From Clostridium beijerinckii HUN142 (GTDB taxonomy: Bacteria; Bacillota; Clostridia; Clostridiales; Clostridiaceae), in NCBI RefSeq assembly GCF_000621745.1, contig NZ_JHXK01000018.1, positions 115,119 to 179,118 on the forward strand: a DNA stretch of 64,000 nt. Direction: 5' to 3'. Within the stretch, counting starts at the first letter, position 1. Every line of letters begins with the position of its first letter. A program made the translations under genes and the position numbers. Positions 28,969-38,044 of this stretch are shown here, piece by piece. Under the pieces are notes generated by a model that saw nothing but the letters and a program-made list of their open reading frames with translations, ran no database searches and was not told the origin of the DNA.

Positions 28969-30234
28969 TTATTCCTTAAGTATATTTTTTATATTATTAT
29001 TAGCATACATTGAATCTGGATAATTATTTATTAGTATACTTGCATACTGCTTACTCTTATCCTTATTTATAGAACTGTTTAATAATACCAGATCATAGAG
29101 TGCTTCCTCTACATATACACCATTAGGATACTGACTATAATATTCCTCATATTGCTTTATAGCTGCAGAGTTGTCAGATAGCTTTGAAGAGCTGCTTGCT
29201 CTATAAAATAATATATGTTCTTTTAAACTATTTCCTTCACAGTATGCATACGCTTTATCTAAAAAAACTTTAGCATCTGAATATTTATTTTCATTAAAAC
29301 TCTTTAATCCATTTTCATAAAATATTGAAACGCCTTGATCTTTCATTAAAGCAACGGCTTGCTTGTATACTTCCTGATCATCACTACCTATAGATTCTTG
29401 CTTAATATCCTTTAGTTGCTCATATATGCCATCCAAATCATTGTTATTTATTAATTCTATTATTTTATCCTTATTAAAGTTAATACTACCATGTTCATCT
29501 TTCACTTCTTCTTTTAAGCTTTCTGAACCAGATTCTGTATTATCCTTTGTCTCATATGTATCAGCTTCTTTATTAATATCACTTTCATCTTTCGTTGTTT
29601 CTTCAACAGTATTATTTAAACTCTTATATTTTGATACAGCTGCATATCCACCCACTACAATAGCGGCCACTATAACTATAATTATTATTCCAAATAACCC
29701 CTTTGAGGAGTTTCTTTCCTCTATAAATGTTCCACTGTCTTTCAATTCTTTCTCGATATTTTTTGCTGTAATTGCATTCTTATCGACATTTAGTGCTTTC
29801 TCTGCATATTCTCTTGCTCTATAAAAATCACCTTTTTTTTGATAACACATAGCGATTCCAGTATTCACCTTAATAGAATTAAAATCACTTTCTGCACATC
29901 TCATAAATATGTCTAATGCTTTATCAACCTTTAACTGCTTTAGCGCCTGCTCTCCTTGTCTGTATAACTCTAATCGCTTTCTATCTACGATCGAATCATT
30001 TACGTAACTTTTTGCAATACTATCGTTATTTAAGTCACTATTCATTTTCCATACTGTAATTGCTTCGTCTAAATTACCCTTTTGATATAATAAGAGCCCT
30101 TTAAAGTTTAATACATCTGGATTATCCAAACCTTCTAGTAATATATCTTCACATATCTCTAAAGCCTTATCTATTTGTCCCATCTCATAGTAACTCATAG
30201 CTTTGTCATGAGCCCTTTTAACCTTTTTATTCAT
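28969..30234 (-). CDS. Tetratricopeptide-repeat membrane protein
   Basis: 421 residues: N-terminal cytoplasmic TPR repeats (MSYYEMGQIDKALEICEDIL; LLYQKGNLDEAITVW; AMCYQKKGDFYRAREYAEKAL), one transmembrane helix near residues 185-205 (GLFGIIIIVIVAAIVVGGY), an acidic linker, then an extracytoplasmic region with more TPR-like repeats (YSDAKVFLDKAYAY; AAIKQYEEYYSQYPNGVY), resembling YbgF-type tails. The ATG at 30232-30234 follows AAAGGGG; a longer frame has no site. Function unknown; a scaffold role is plausible. Confidence 0.85.
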   Translation of the reverse strand: MNKKVKRAHDKAMSYYEMGQIDKALEICEDILLEGLDNPDVLNFKGLLLYQKGNLDEAITVWKMNSDLNNDSIAKSYVNDSIVDRKRLELYRQGEQALKQLKVDKALDIFMRCAESDFNSIKVNTGIAMCYQKKGDFYRAREYAEKALNVDKNAITAKNIEKELKDSGTFIEERNSSKGLFGIIIIVIVAAIVVGGYAAVSKYKSLNNTVEETTKDESDINKEADTYETKDNTESGSESLKEEVKDEHGSINFNKDKIIELINNNDLDGIYEQLKDIKQESIGSDDQEVYKQAVALMKDQGVSIFYENGLKSFNENKYSDAKVFLDKAYAYCEGNSLKEHILFYRASSSSKLSDNSAAIKQYEEYYSQYPNGVYVEEALYDLVLLNSSINKDKSKQYASILINNYPDSMYANNNIKNILKE

Positions 30235-30330
30235 AAGATTCCCCTTTGTTATTCTTAGTGCAATATGTTTTATTCTTTCATAATATATATTATATCGCAC
30301 TCAATTATAATAATTAAATATAAAAATTAA

Positions 30331-30358
30331 AGCTACCTCAATTAATTTTGAGATAGCC
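30331..30358 (-). terminator. Terminator of ptsI
   Basis: Minus strand GGCTATCTCA/TGAGGTAGCT (10 bp with two G-U) with an 8-nt loop, followed by TTAATTTTTA, about 28 bp after the ptsI stop. Confidence 0.75.
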
Positions 30359-30385
30359 TTAATTACATAAACGATATATTATATA

Positions 30386-32005
30386 TTATTCTTGTTCTAA
30401 CATTATCTTTTTAGCATTTAAGATTGATGTAGCACTCATTGAGAATTCATCTAATCCATATTCAACTAATGTTGCGATAGCTGCTTCATCTCCAGCCATT
30501 TCTCCACACATTCCAACCCATTTACCATGTTTATGAGCTCCATCAATAGTCATCTTTATTAATCTTAATACTGCTGGATGCATTGGATTATAAAGATACG
30601 AAACCTTTTCGCTCATTCTATCAGCTGCTAATGTGTATTGAATTAAATCATTAGTTCCTATTGAGAAGAAATCAACATGCTTAGCTAATTCATCTGCATA
30701 AACTGCTGCTGCTGGAATTTCAACCATTATACCCCATTGAATCTTTTCTGAGTATTCTTTTCCTTCAGCTTTTAATTCTGCCTTACATTCTTCAACAACT
30801 TCTCTTGCTTGCTCAAATTCTTCTAAACCAGAAATCATTGGGAACATAACTGCAAGATTTCCATATATAGAAGCTCTAAGCAATGCTCTTAACTGAACTT
30901 TAAATATGTCTTTTCTATCTAAGCAAAGTCTTATTGCTCTATATCCTAAGAATGGATTCATTTCTTCTGGTAATGGTAAATATGGAAGCGTTTTATCTCC
31001 TCCGATGTCTAAAGTTCTTATAACAACTTGTTTACCTTCCATTTTTTCAAGAACGAATTTATATGATTCATATTGTTCGTCTTCTGTTGGAGCACTATCT
31101 CTATCCATATATAAGAATTCTGTTCTGAATAATCCTACACCGTCTCCACCATTTGCCAAAACACCTAATACATCTTCTGGCTTACCGATATTTCCGCAAA
31201 CTTCTATTCTTCTACCTGATTTAGTAGTTGTTTTAACATCAATTAATTTCTTTAATTCCTCTTGTTCTGCTTGGAATTTTGCTTTTTTCTCTTTATATTC
31301 TGCTAAAACTTCTTCTGATGGATTTATAATAACATCTCCTGTTATTCCATCAACTATAACTGCATCTCCTGTTTTAACAGCTGTAGTTATATCACCTAAT
31401 CCAAGTACTGCTGGAATTTCTAAAGTTCTAGCCATTATAGCTGCATGTGAAGTTCTTCCACCTATATTAGTTATAAATCCAACAACCTTAGTTCTATCTA
31501 GTCCTGCTGTATCAGATGGAGTTAAATCGTGAGCTACAACTACTGTGTTTTCTTCAGTAATTGCAAAAGAATCTCCGCCCTTACCTGCAAAATTTGATAA
31601 TATTCTCTTAGATACATCTTTAATATCAGCAGCTCTTTCCCTCATATATTCATTATCCATAGATTCGAATATAGCGACAAAAGTATTAGCCACACTCTCA
31701 ATAGCCTTTAATCCATTTAAGCTATTGTTTTCAATTTCCATCATCATTGCTCCAGTAAATTCTGGATCATCTAGTAATGTAATGTGTGCTTCAAATACAG
31801 CCGCTTTCTCTGCACCCATTTCTTTTTCTGCCTTATCTTTAATAGCTTCTAATTGTGTTTTAGAATCATCTAATGCTTTTTGCATCTTTGCTTTTTCTGC
31901 ATCTATATCTGCAATCTTACTATCATTTATAATGATTTCCTCATGCTCTTGTAAAAATACTTTTCCTATTGCATATCCTTTAGAAGCAGCAATACCTTTT
32001 TTCAT
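30386..32005 (-). CDS. ptsI: PEP-protein phosphotransferase (enzyme I)
   Basis: Transfers phosphate from PEP to HPr, feeding all PTS sugar systems. 539 residues from the ATG at 32003-32005 (MKKGIAASKGYAIG) with AAGGAGG upstream. Active His is in GGRTSHAAIMAR near residue 185; the PEP-binding domain shows FRTEFLYMDR, GIMVEIPAAAVYAD, SIGTNDLIQYTLAADR and catalytic Cys in VGMCGEMAGD. It is not next to ptsH here and has its own promoter-like -10 and terminator. Confidence 0.96.
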   Translation of the reverse strand: MKKGIAASKGYAIGKVFLQEHEEIIINDSKIADIDAEKAKMQKALDDSKTQLEAIKDKAEKEMGAEKAAVFEAHITLLDDPEFTGAMMMEIENNSLNGLKAIESVANTFVAIFESMDNEYMRERAADIKDVSKRILSNFAGKGGDSFAITEENTVVVAHDLTPSDTAGLDRTKVVGFITNIGGRTSHAAIMARTLEIPAVLGLGDITTAVKTGDAVIVDGITGDVIINPSEEVLAEYKEKKAKFQAEQEELKKLIDVKTTTKSGRRIEVCGNIGKPEDVLGVLANGGDGVGLFRTEFLYMDRDSAPTEDEQYESYKFVLEKMEGKQVVIRTLDIGGDKTLPYLPLPEEMNPFLGYRAIRLCLDRKDIFKVQLRALLRASIYGNLAVMFPMISGLEEFEQAREVVEECKAELKAEGKEYSEKIQWGIMVEIPAAAVYADELAKHVDFFSIGTNDLIQYTLAADRMSEKVSYLYNPMHPAVLRLIKMTIDGAHKHGKWVGMCGEMAGDEAAIATLVEYGLDEFSMSATSILNAKKIMLEQE

Positions 32006-32107
32006 AATATGGAACTCCTCCTTGATTGTAAATTTCATTTATTAAGTAAGTATTTCTTACATTAATTCGTGTATCTGTAAATTTTATTTTAAGTATAAAC
32101 CTTTTCT

Positions 32108-32113
32108 ATTATA
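32108..32113 (-). promoter_or_regulatory. Extended -10 of the ptsI promoter
   Basis: Minus strand TGTTATAAT is a perfect extended -10; the -35 region (GTTAAT or TTAATT) is weak. It lies about 100 bp before the ptsI ATG. Confidence 0.5.
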
Positions 32114-32235
32114 ACATAATTCACAAAAAAATTAACTTAAATTTAATCGTTTTTTATGATTTTTACTAAAAAAAGTATCTCTTCATTTATTCATTACTAT
32201 TTATTTCCTATTATTTTTATATTTTATAAATTTAT

Positions 32236-33270
32236 TTATAAATCATCAATTAAAGTTGTTATTTTTGCATATGCTGTAGATCTTGCTTCGAAGAAATCAG
32301 TTTTAACAGAATTTGCATTTGATTGAGTATCTACCCATGAAGCTGGGTTCTTATCTTGATCTTTGAATAATGGAGATAAATTTATTTCTTTTAATCTTTT
32401 ATTTCCTAAATATTTTATATAACTTTCAATTAATTGTTTATTTATCCCTTGTATCTTATCACCTATAACATAATGTCCCCATAAAATTTCTTGTTCTACA
32501 CCAATCTTCATCATATTCCTTAATTCATTTTTTGTATCTTCAGTAAATAGCTCTGGATTTTCATTTTGTAACTCTTTTATAATATTTCTAAAAAGCCAAA
32601 GATGAGTATTTTCATCCCTATTTATATATCTAATTTCCTGTGCAGACCCTGGCATCTTACCGTTTCTCTCCAAGTTGTAGAAAAACATAAATCCAGAATA
32701 AAAATATATACCTTCTAATATATAGTTAGCCATAAGTGTTCTCAACAAATTGTATCCTGTTGGATTCTCTATAAATTCATTATATAGGTCTCCTATAAAT
32801 TTATTTCTGTTCAAGAGTATCTCATCATCTTTCCACTGATATAATATTTCATTTCTCTTTTCAGGAGAACATATACTATCAAGCATATAGCTATAGCTTT
32901 GTGAATGAACTGCCTCTTGAAAACTTTGAATTGTTAAACAAAGGTTTATCTCACTTGCCGTTATATAATTATTTATATTACTTAAGTTTGCTGTTTGTAT
33001 AGAATCTAGGAATATTAAAAATGACAATATTTTATCATATGCGATTCTTTCTTCTTCTAATAAGTTTTGATAATCCTTTAAATCTTGCGAAAGATTTACT
33101 TCCTCGGGTATCCAGAAATTATTCATTCCTTGTCTATACCAGTCTGAAACCCAGCTATATTTCATATTATTAAAATCATTTAAATTCGTAGTATTTCCAT
33201 TTATAATTCTCTTTTTACTGATTTCTCTATCTCCAAATTCATTAAAAAGAGGTTTTTTATTTATAATCAT
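32236..33270 (-). CDS. nrdB: Class I ribonucleotide reductase small subunit
   Basis: Holds the di-metal/tyrosyl radical cofactor that starts catalysis in NrdA. 344 residues, ferritin-like. Metal ligands are recognisable: Asp in FLDSIQTANL, Glu and His in FQEAVHSQSYSY, Glu in NYILEGIYFY, and Glu/His in RDENTHLW; the Tyr of HSQSY matches the radical Tyr of E. coli R2. An oxygen-dependent enzyme class in a presumed anaerobe. It follows nrdA by 263 bp containing two hairpins. Confidence 0.95.
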   Translation of the reverse strand: MIINKKPLFNEFGDREISKKRIINGNTTNLNDFNNMKYSWVSDWYRQGMNNFWIPEEVNLSQDLKDYQNLLEEERIAYDKILSFLIFLDSIQTANLSNINNYITASEINLCLTIQSFQEAVHSQSYSYMLDSICSPEKRNEILYQWKDDEILLNRNKFIGDLYNEFIENPTGYNLLRTLMANYILEGIYFYSGFMFFYNLERNGKMPGSAQEIRYINRDENTHLWLFRNIIKELQNENPELFTEDTKNELRNMMKIGVEQEILWGHYVIGDKIQGINKQLIESYIKYLGNKRLKEINLSPLFKDQDKNPASWVDTQSNANSVKTDFFEARSTAYAKITTLIDDL

Positions 33271-33298
33271 ATCTACACCCCTAATCTCTAATCATTAA

Positions 33299-33334
33299 TT
33301 ACTATATAGCTAACATGTGTTAGTTATATAGTAA
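33299..33334. repeat. 36-bp near-perfect palindrome just upstream of nrdB
   Basis: Two 17-bp arms (33299-33315 and 33318-33334, TTACTATATAGCTAACA and its complement with one G-U pair) around a 2-nt centre, ending 28 bp before the nrdB ATG. No T-run follows, so it is not a standard terminator. It could be an operator, an mRNA-stabilising hairpin or a cruciform. Confidence 0.6.
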
Positions 33335-33431
33335 CTAATACTAAATATTTCATACTTAAATAAAACATAATTATTCATTTATATATTCTTTTTTCATAAA
33401 TTCAAGTGACCAACTAATATTTAAGGAACTA

Positions 33432-33477
33432 AATAAGCTTGATAACCCAAATATAAGATTTGAGTTCTTTGCTTATT
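33432..33477 (-). other. Two-tier hairpin between nrdA and nrdB
   Basis: On the minus-strand RNA an outer stem AATAAGC/GCTTATT (33471-33477 with 33432-33438) and an inner 8-bp stem AACTCAAA/TTTGGGTT are separated by an internal loop. No T-run follows. It may process or stabilise the nrdAB message or partly terminate it. Confidence 0.4.
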
Positions 33478-33533
33478 AATTCACTATGTATAACTTCTGC
33501 TGACCAAGTACTGTCACGGAACATAAAGCACAC

Positions 33534-35765
33534 TTATGCTGAACAAGTTTCACATTCCGTCACTTCCAATGACTTTGATCTAACATAATATATAGATTTA
33601 ACTCCACATTTACAAGCCTCTATATATAAGTTCATTATTTGCCTCATTGTATAGCTATTCGTTATATATAAATTAAAGGATTGGCCTTGATCTATATGCC
33701 TTTGACGTATTCCATTCATTTTAACACACCACATTTGTTCTATATTATAAGCTGAATTATAATACCAATAATTATCTTCTGAAAGATTTGGTGCAGTCTT
33801 AGGAATTATACTTCCCTTCTTTTCTTCTAAATAAAATCTTGCCATAATAGGATCAATTCCTTCTGTTGTCCCTGCAATTGTTGCCGTCGAACCATTTGGA
33901 GCTACTGCAATTAAATATCCATTTCTTGTTCCGAATTTGTGAACTAACTCCTTTAGTTCATTCCATTTGGAACTATTGTAGTTTCTTAATCTAAAATACT
34001 CTCCAGTATCCCAATCAGATTCCTTAAATAATTCATAACAACCTTTTTCTTTTGATATTTTCATACTAGCCTTTATAGCATAGTAGTTTATCTTCTCGTA
34101 GACTTTATCCACAAAACTTTTATGCTCTTCTTCTGTCCAATGTATCTTATTATTAACAAGCATATGATGATATCCGCTAGTCCCAAGACCTATTGCCCTA
34201 TACTTTTTATTAGTAATCTCAGCAAAAGGAACTGAATAATAGTTTAAATCAATTACATTATCCATTGCTCTAATCTGAGTTTCAACAACATATTCTACTT
34301 CCTCATCATTGCACACATCTATATTTCCAAGCACTACTGATGAAAGATTACATACAACAAAATCTCCTGGTATTATTTTCTCAACTACTGCATATTCATC
34401 TTTATCACTAAGAATTTGACTCTTTTGTATCTTCATTGGGCTCATATTCTGCATGATTTCAGTACATAAATTTGAAGAATATATCATTCCTTTATGCTTA
34501 TTAGGATTCATCTTATTTGTAATATCTCTATAAAATGCAAATGGTGCTCCTGTTTCAACCGCACTCTTTATTATTAATCTCACTAAATCTTTTACTGACA
34601 TTACTCTTTTCTCTATTCGCTCATCACTTACACATTCATAATACTTTTCTTCCCATTGATCTCCATAAAAATCTTCTAATGCATATCCTTTAACTGCCTT
34701 AATCTCATGTGGGCACATCATATACCAATTAGCATCTATATCGCTTTCAGCAAGCCTCCAAAATAGATCTGGATAGCAAATGCCTGGAAATACATCGTGT
34801 GCCTTTTTTCTATCATCCCCATTATTAGTCCTTATTTGAAGAAACTCAGGAATATCCTTATGCCATGCATCTAACCATATTGCCACCGAGCCATTTCTAA
34901 CACCTAATTGATCTACAGCTATTGCTGTATCATTAAATAATTTAACCCATGGTATTACCCCTCCAGACGCTCCCTTAAATCCTCTTATTGGCGAACCTAA
35001 TGCTCTAATTTTCCCCATATAGATACCCATTCCACCACCGAATTTAGATACTTTAGCAAAATTATCAAGCGATTTATAGATTCCCTCTAAACTATCTTCC
35101 ACTGAATCTATAAAGCATGAACTTAATTGATAAAATGGCTTTCGTGCATTAGACATTGTCGGAGTCGCCATAGTTGCTTTTAATGAGCTAAGTACATCAT
35201 AAAATCTCTTTGCCCAATATACTCTATTTTCTTCTTTCTCTGGAATTGCAAGATGCATAGCTATTCCCATAAACATTTGCTGAGGAAGCTCTATGGGATT
35301 TCTATTATAATCTTGAACTAAATATCTACTTGCTAAAAGGTTTATTCCGCTATAATTAAATAAAAAGTCTCTTTCTGGCTTTATATCCTTTTCCAGTTCT
35401 AAAATATCATCTCTTGAGTAATTTTTTAATATATATTCTCCATAAAGACCTTTTTCAGTTAGATACTCAATAAATTCGTAATAATCCTGGTATAAATTCT
35501 TACCATTTTCTAAATCTCTAGAATTTCTAACTCTATCATAAAGTTCATGCGTATATGCCCTAGAGGCCACATATTGCCAATTTGGTTCCATATCTGTAGT
35601 TAATTCTAGTGATACTTGTATTAATGAATTTCTTATTTCTCTTTTATTCATATCTTTTCTTATAATTTGATTTAACGCATCTAATAGTTTATCTTCTGTA
35701 TAAATCCCCTCATTATCTTTAATTGCATTAATAGCATCTTTGCATAATTCACTCAAAAGCGACAT
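33534..35765 (-). CDS. nrdA: Class I ribonucleotide reductase large subunit
   Basis: Reduces ribonucleoside diphosphates to deoxy forms. 743 residues. Catalytic residues by alignment with E. coli R1: Cys in QLSSCFIDS, the N-C-E triad in NLCTEIM, partner Cys in VVCNLSS, the Tyr pair in SIYYVRS, and the C-terminal redox Cys pair in ECETCSA. The N-terminal 60 residues are helical but lack the VxKRDG motif of an ATP-cone, so overall activity control by dATP may be missing. It heads nrdA-nrdB behind a promoter overlapped by NrdR-like boxes. Confidence 0.95.
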   Translation of the reverse strand: MSLLSELCKDAINAIKDNEGIYTEDKLLDALNQIIRKDMNKREIRNSLIQVSLELTTDMEPNWQYVASRAYTHELYDRVRNSRDLENGKNLYQDYYEFIEYLTEKGLYGEYILKNYSRDDILELEKDIKPERDFLFNYSGINLLASRYLVQDYNRNPIELPQQMFMGIAMHLAIPEKEENRVYWAKRFYDVLSSLKATMATPTMSNARKPFYQLSSCFIDSVEDSLEGIYKSLDNFAKVSKFGGGMGIYMGKIRALGSPIRGFKGASGGVIPWVKLFNDTAIAVDQLGVRNGSVAIWLDAWHKDIPEFLQIRTNNGDDRKKAHDVFPGICYPDLFWRLAESDIDANWYMMCPHEIKAVKGYALEDFYGDQWEEKYYECVSDERIEKRVMSVKDLVRLIIKSAVETGAPFAFYRDITNKMNPNKHKGMIYSSNLCTEIMQNMSPMKIQKSQILSDKDEYAVVEKIIPGDFVVCNLSSVVLGNIDVCNDEEVEYVVETQIRAMDNVIDLNYYSVPFAEITNKKYRAIGLGTSGYHHMLVNNKIHWTEEEHKSFVDKVYEKINYYAIKASMKISKEKGCYELFKESDWDTGEYFRLRNYNSSKWNELKELVHKFGTRNGYLIAVAPNGSTATIAGTTEGIDPIMARFYLEEKKGSIIPKTAPNLSEDNYWYYNSAYNIEQMWCVKMNGIRQRHIDQGQSFNLYITNSYTMRQIMNLYIEACKCGVKSIYYVRSKSLEVTECETCSA

Positions 35766-35779
35766 TTAGTTATCTCTCC

Positions 35780-35795
35780 CTACTACATATTGTGT
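35780..35795. promoter_or_regulatory. NrdR-like box 2 (downstream)
   Basis: CTACTACATATTGTGT matches the NrdR consensus acaCwAtATaTwGtgt at 13 of 16 positions. It lies between the nrdA start site and the ATG. Confidence 0.6.
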
Positions 35796-35820
35796 TTTTT
35801 GTATATAATTTATTTCTCCT

Positions 35821-35836
35821 ATACAATATATCGTAT
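35821..35836. promoter_or_regulatory. NrdR-like box 1 (over the start site)
   Basis: ATACAATATATCGTAT matches the NrdR consensus at 13 of 16 positions and directly abuts the -10. It is 41 bp from the second box, close to four helical turns, so both could be bound on the same DNA face. Confidence 0.65.
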
Positions 35837-35865
35837 ATTATAATTGTTAGCATGATAATTGTAAA
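35837..35865 (-). promoter_or_regulatory. Promoter of nrdA-nrdB
   Basis: Minus strand TTTACA (35860-35865), 17-bp spacer, TATAAT (35837-35842). The start site falls near 35830, inside the first NrdR-like box, which fits repression. Confidence 0.78.
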
Positions 35866-35890
35866 ACCTTAAAATTTATAGATATATATG

Positions 35891-35930
35891 AAAAAAGTAG
35901 CTAATCTTTAGTTTTCTATAGATTAACTAC
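35891..35930 (-). terminator. Terminator of the two-component operon
   Basis: Minus strand GTAGTTAATCT/AGATTAGCTAC (11 bp) with a 12-nt loop, then six T residues (35891-35896). Confidence 0.85.
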
Positions 35931-35961
35931 CTAATTGATAAAATTTATTTATTAATATTTT

Positions 35962-37317
35962 TTATTTCTTATTTACTGGAAGTATAAGATAAATTTTAAA
36001 CATATCTCCTTCTTTTTTTATCTTAACTTCTCCACCGTGAAGCTCAACTATACTCTTTGTAATTGCCAGACCTAACCCAGAACCTTCAACTTTAGAATTT
36101 CTAGACTTATCTCCTCTTGCAAATCTTTCGAACATTTCGTCTTCATTAAAATCCATCTCATAATTAGCAATATTCTTCACACCAACATTAACATAATCTT
36201 CTTCTATTTTTACATTAATATAAACCCTAGTATTGTTCATTGAATACTTTAGTGCATTAATTATTATATTTTCTAAAGCTCTTGACATCATCTTTCCATC
36301 AAGTTCCATATATACAGCATCTTCTTCACTTGTTACTTTAAAGGAAATATTTTTTTCCTCATATAAAGTACTGTATTCACCTATGCCTTGATGTATTAAT
36401 GATAGTATATCTATTAACTCTCTATTTAACTTAATTTTTCCACTATTGATTTTTGACATTTCAAATAAATCTTCAATTAAAACTTTTAACTTTAGTGACT
36501 TTCTTTCTAATATTAGTAAATACTCTTCCCTTTCTTCCTCTGTTATATCACTATTCTTAAGTATATTAACATAATTTATAATTGACGTTAATGGAGTTTT
36601 TAAATCATGAGATACATTTGATATTAATTCTGTTTTCAATTTTTCATTGTGTACACCATTTTCCAATATTTCTTTATATCCTGCTTTTATCAAATTAATA
36701 TTTTTAGCTAGCTCTTTTATTGCAGGAGATCCATCTAACTTAATATCATCTTGCAAATTTCCTTCACTGACTCTTCTAAGTGCATCATTTACAACTATTA
36801 TATCTAGAGTCTTTTTTAATGCATACATCATAGTAAAAAATAAGATTATAATAACAAATACGCTTCCTTTAAACGGATAAGTTTGGAAGAACTTCACAAA
36901 TATATTATTTTCATATCCTCCGGTAGCAAGAAAATATAAATATGCAATTAATAATATCAACGCCAATGCAATTGATATTATTAATGTGCTCCTTGTTTCC
37001 TTATAATGAAATCCATTTTTAATTACAAAAATCATGTTATTAACAAAATTAGATTGTATTTTAGATGAACTTTGATTCTTTTTTAATATAAGGGCCATCT
37101 TTGCAATAAACGTCACATATATAACAGCTAGCAAGATTAAACCTCTTAAATCACCTTTAATTCTATTAACTGCTAGGCTATGTTGTGATCTATTAATCTG
37201 TATATAATCACCCAATGTTGAAAGTAAAATTAATGTTATTAGTGCTACAATTATTATATCAACTAAATAGACACTACTAAAATATATCTTAATCTTCTTT
37301 TTCAATCTTGTATCCAA
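35962..37317 (-). CDS. Membrane sensor histidine kinase
   Basis: 451 residues. Four hydrophobic segments (about 15-35, 58-78, 110-131, 150-166), a HAMP-like stretch (170-215), HisKA with phosphoacceptor His237 (NVSHDLKTPLTS), then HATPase_c with N box (ALENIIINALKYS) and G box (GSGLGLAITKSIVELHGG). Little extracytoplasmic sequence, so it may sense a membrane signal. It overlaps the regulator gene by up to 29 bp; the start is uncertain (TTG at 37317, or a TTG four codons on). Signal unknown. Confidence 0.93.
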   Translation of the reverse strand: MDTRLKKKIKIYFSSVYLVDIIIVALITLILLSTLGDYIQINRSQHSLAVNRIKGDLRGLILLAVIYVTFIAKMALILKKNQSSSKIQSNFVNNMIFVIKNGFHYKETRSTLIISIALALILLIAYLYFLATGGYENNIFVKFFQTYPFKGSVFVIIILFFTMMYALKKTLDIIVVNDALRRVSEGNLQDDIKLDGSPAIKELAKNINLIKAGYKEILENGVHNEKLKTELISNVSHDLKTPLTSIINYVNILKNSDITEEEREEYLLILERKSLKLKVLIEDLFEMSKINSGKIKLNRELIDILSLIHQGIGEYSTLYEEKNISFKVTSEEDAVYMELDGKMMSRALENIIINALKYSMNNTRVYINVKIEEDYVNVGVKNIANYEMDFNEDEMFERFARGDKSRNSKVEGSGLGLAITKSIVELHGGEVKIKKEGDMFKIYLILPVNKK

Positions 37318-37981
37318 TTCCCCACACCACCTTGATATATTCAGGCTCTTTTGTGTTTATTTCAATTTTTTCTCTTATTCTTCTAATATGTACAGTTACT
37401 GTATTTTCACTTTTGTAAAAAATCTCTTCCCATACATTTTCATATATCTCTTTTATAGAAAATACTTTTCCTAAATTTGACGCTAACAGATATAATATTT
37501 TATATTCTGTTGCCGTTACCTTAACATCTTCTCCACGTAAAGTAATTTTTTTTGCAACAGTATCTATTACTAAATCTTTAACTTTAATTATATCCTTACC
37601 TTCTTCTACATTTAGCGGTTTTTCATATCTTCTTAATTGAGATTTAACTCTCGCTACTAATTCTAGGTGGTTAAATGGTTTCGTTATATAATCATCTGCC
37701 CCCACATTTAATCCTAATATTTTATCTGAATCTTCACCCTTTGCAGATAACATTATTATCGGCAAGTTTTGGCTTTCCCTTATCTTTAAACAAGTACGTA
37801 TTCCATCAAATCTAGGCATCATTATATCTAGTATAATTAAATGTATTTTTTCTTTTTCAAGAATATCTAAAGCTTCCAATCCATCCTCTGCTTTAAATAC
37901 CTTTAAATTTTCACCTCTTAAATATATTTCAATTGCATCTCGTATTTCCTTTTCGTCATCAACTACTAATACATTGAACAT
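37289..37981 (-). CDS. Response regulator, OmpR/PhoB family
   Basis: 230 residues. Receiver domain with acidic pair (VDDE) and phosphoacceptor Asp52 (LIILDIMMP), switch Ser/Lys (MLSAKGED), and a C-terminal winged helix (VTATEYKILYLLASN; SENTVTVHIRRIREKI). Partner of the overlapping kinase gene downstream. Target genes are not evident; the pair follows a TPR protein gene and the fumarase genes. ATG behind AGGAGG. Confidence 0.95.
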   Translation of the reverse strand: MFNVLVVDDEKEIRDAIEIYLRGENLKVFKAEDGLEALDILEKEKIHLIILDIMMPRFDGIRTCLKIRESQNLPIIMLSAKGEDSDKILGLNVGADDYITKPFNHLELVARVKSQLRRYEKPLNVEEGKDIIKVKDLVIDTVAKKITLRGEDVKVTATEYKILYLLASNLGKVFSIKEIYENVWEEIFYKSENTVTVHIRRIREKIEINTKEPEYIKVVWGIGYKIEKED

Positions 37982-38044
37982 ACAAATTCCTCCTAAAGTT
38001 CACGTTTCACATAATATGCTTTACAATGAACTTATATTCTAATA

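Noticed and set aside
30906..31532. Long plus-strand ORF (208 codons) opposite ptsI, and similar ones opposite glmM, folBK, rpoA and ilvC
   Set aside because: They mirror conserved minus-strand genes, lack ribosome binding sites and show Ser/Ile/Leu-rich antisense composition; treated as shadows.
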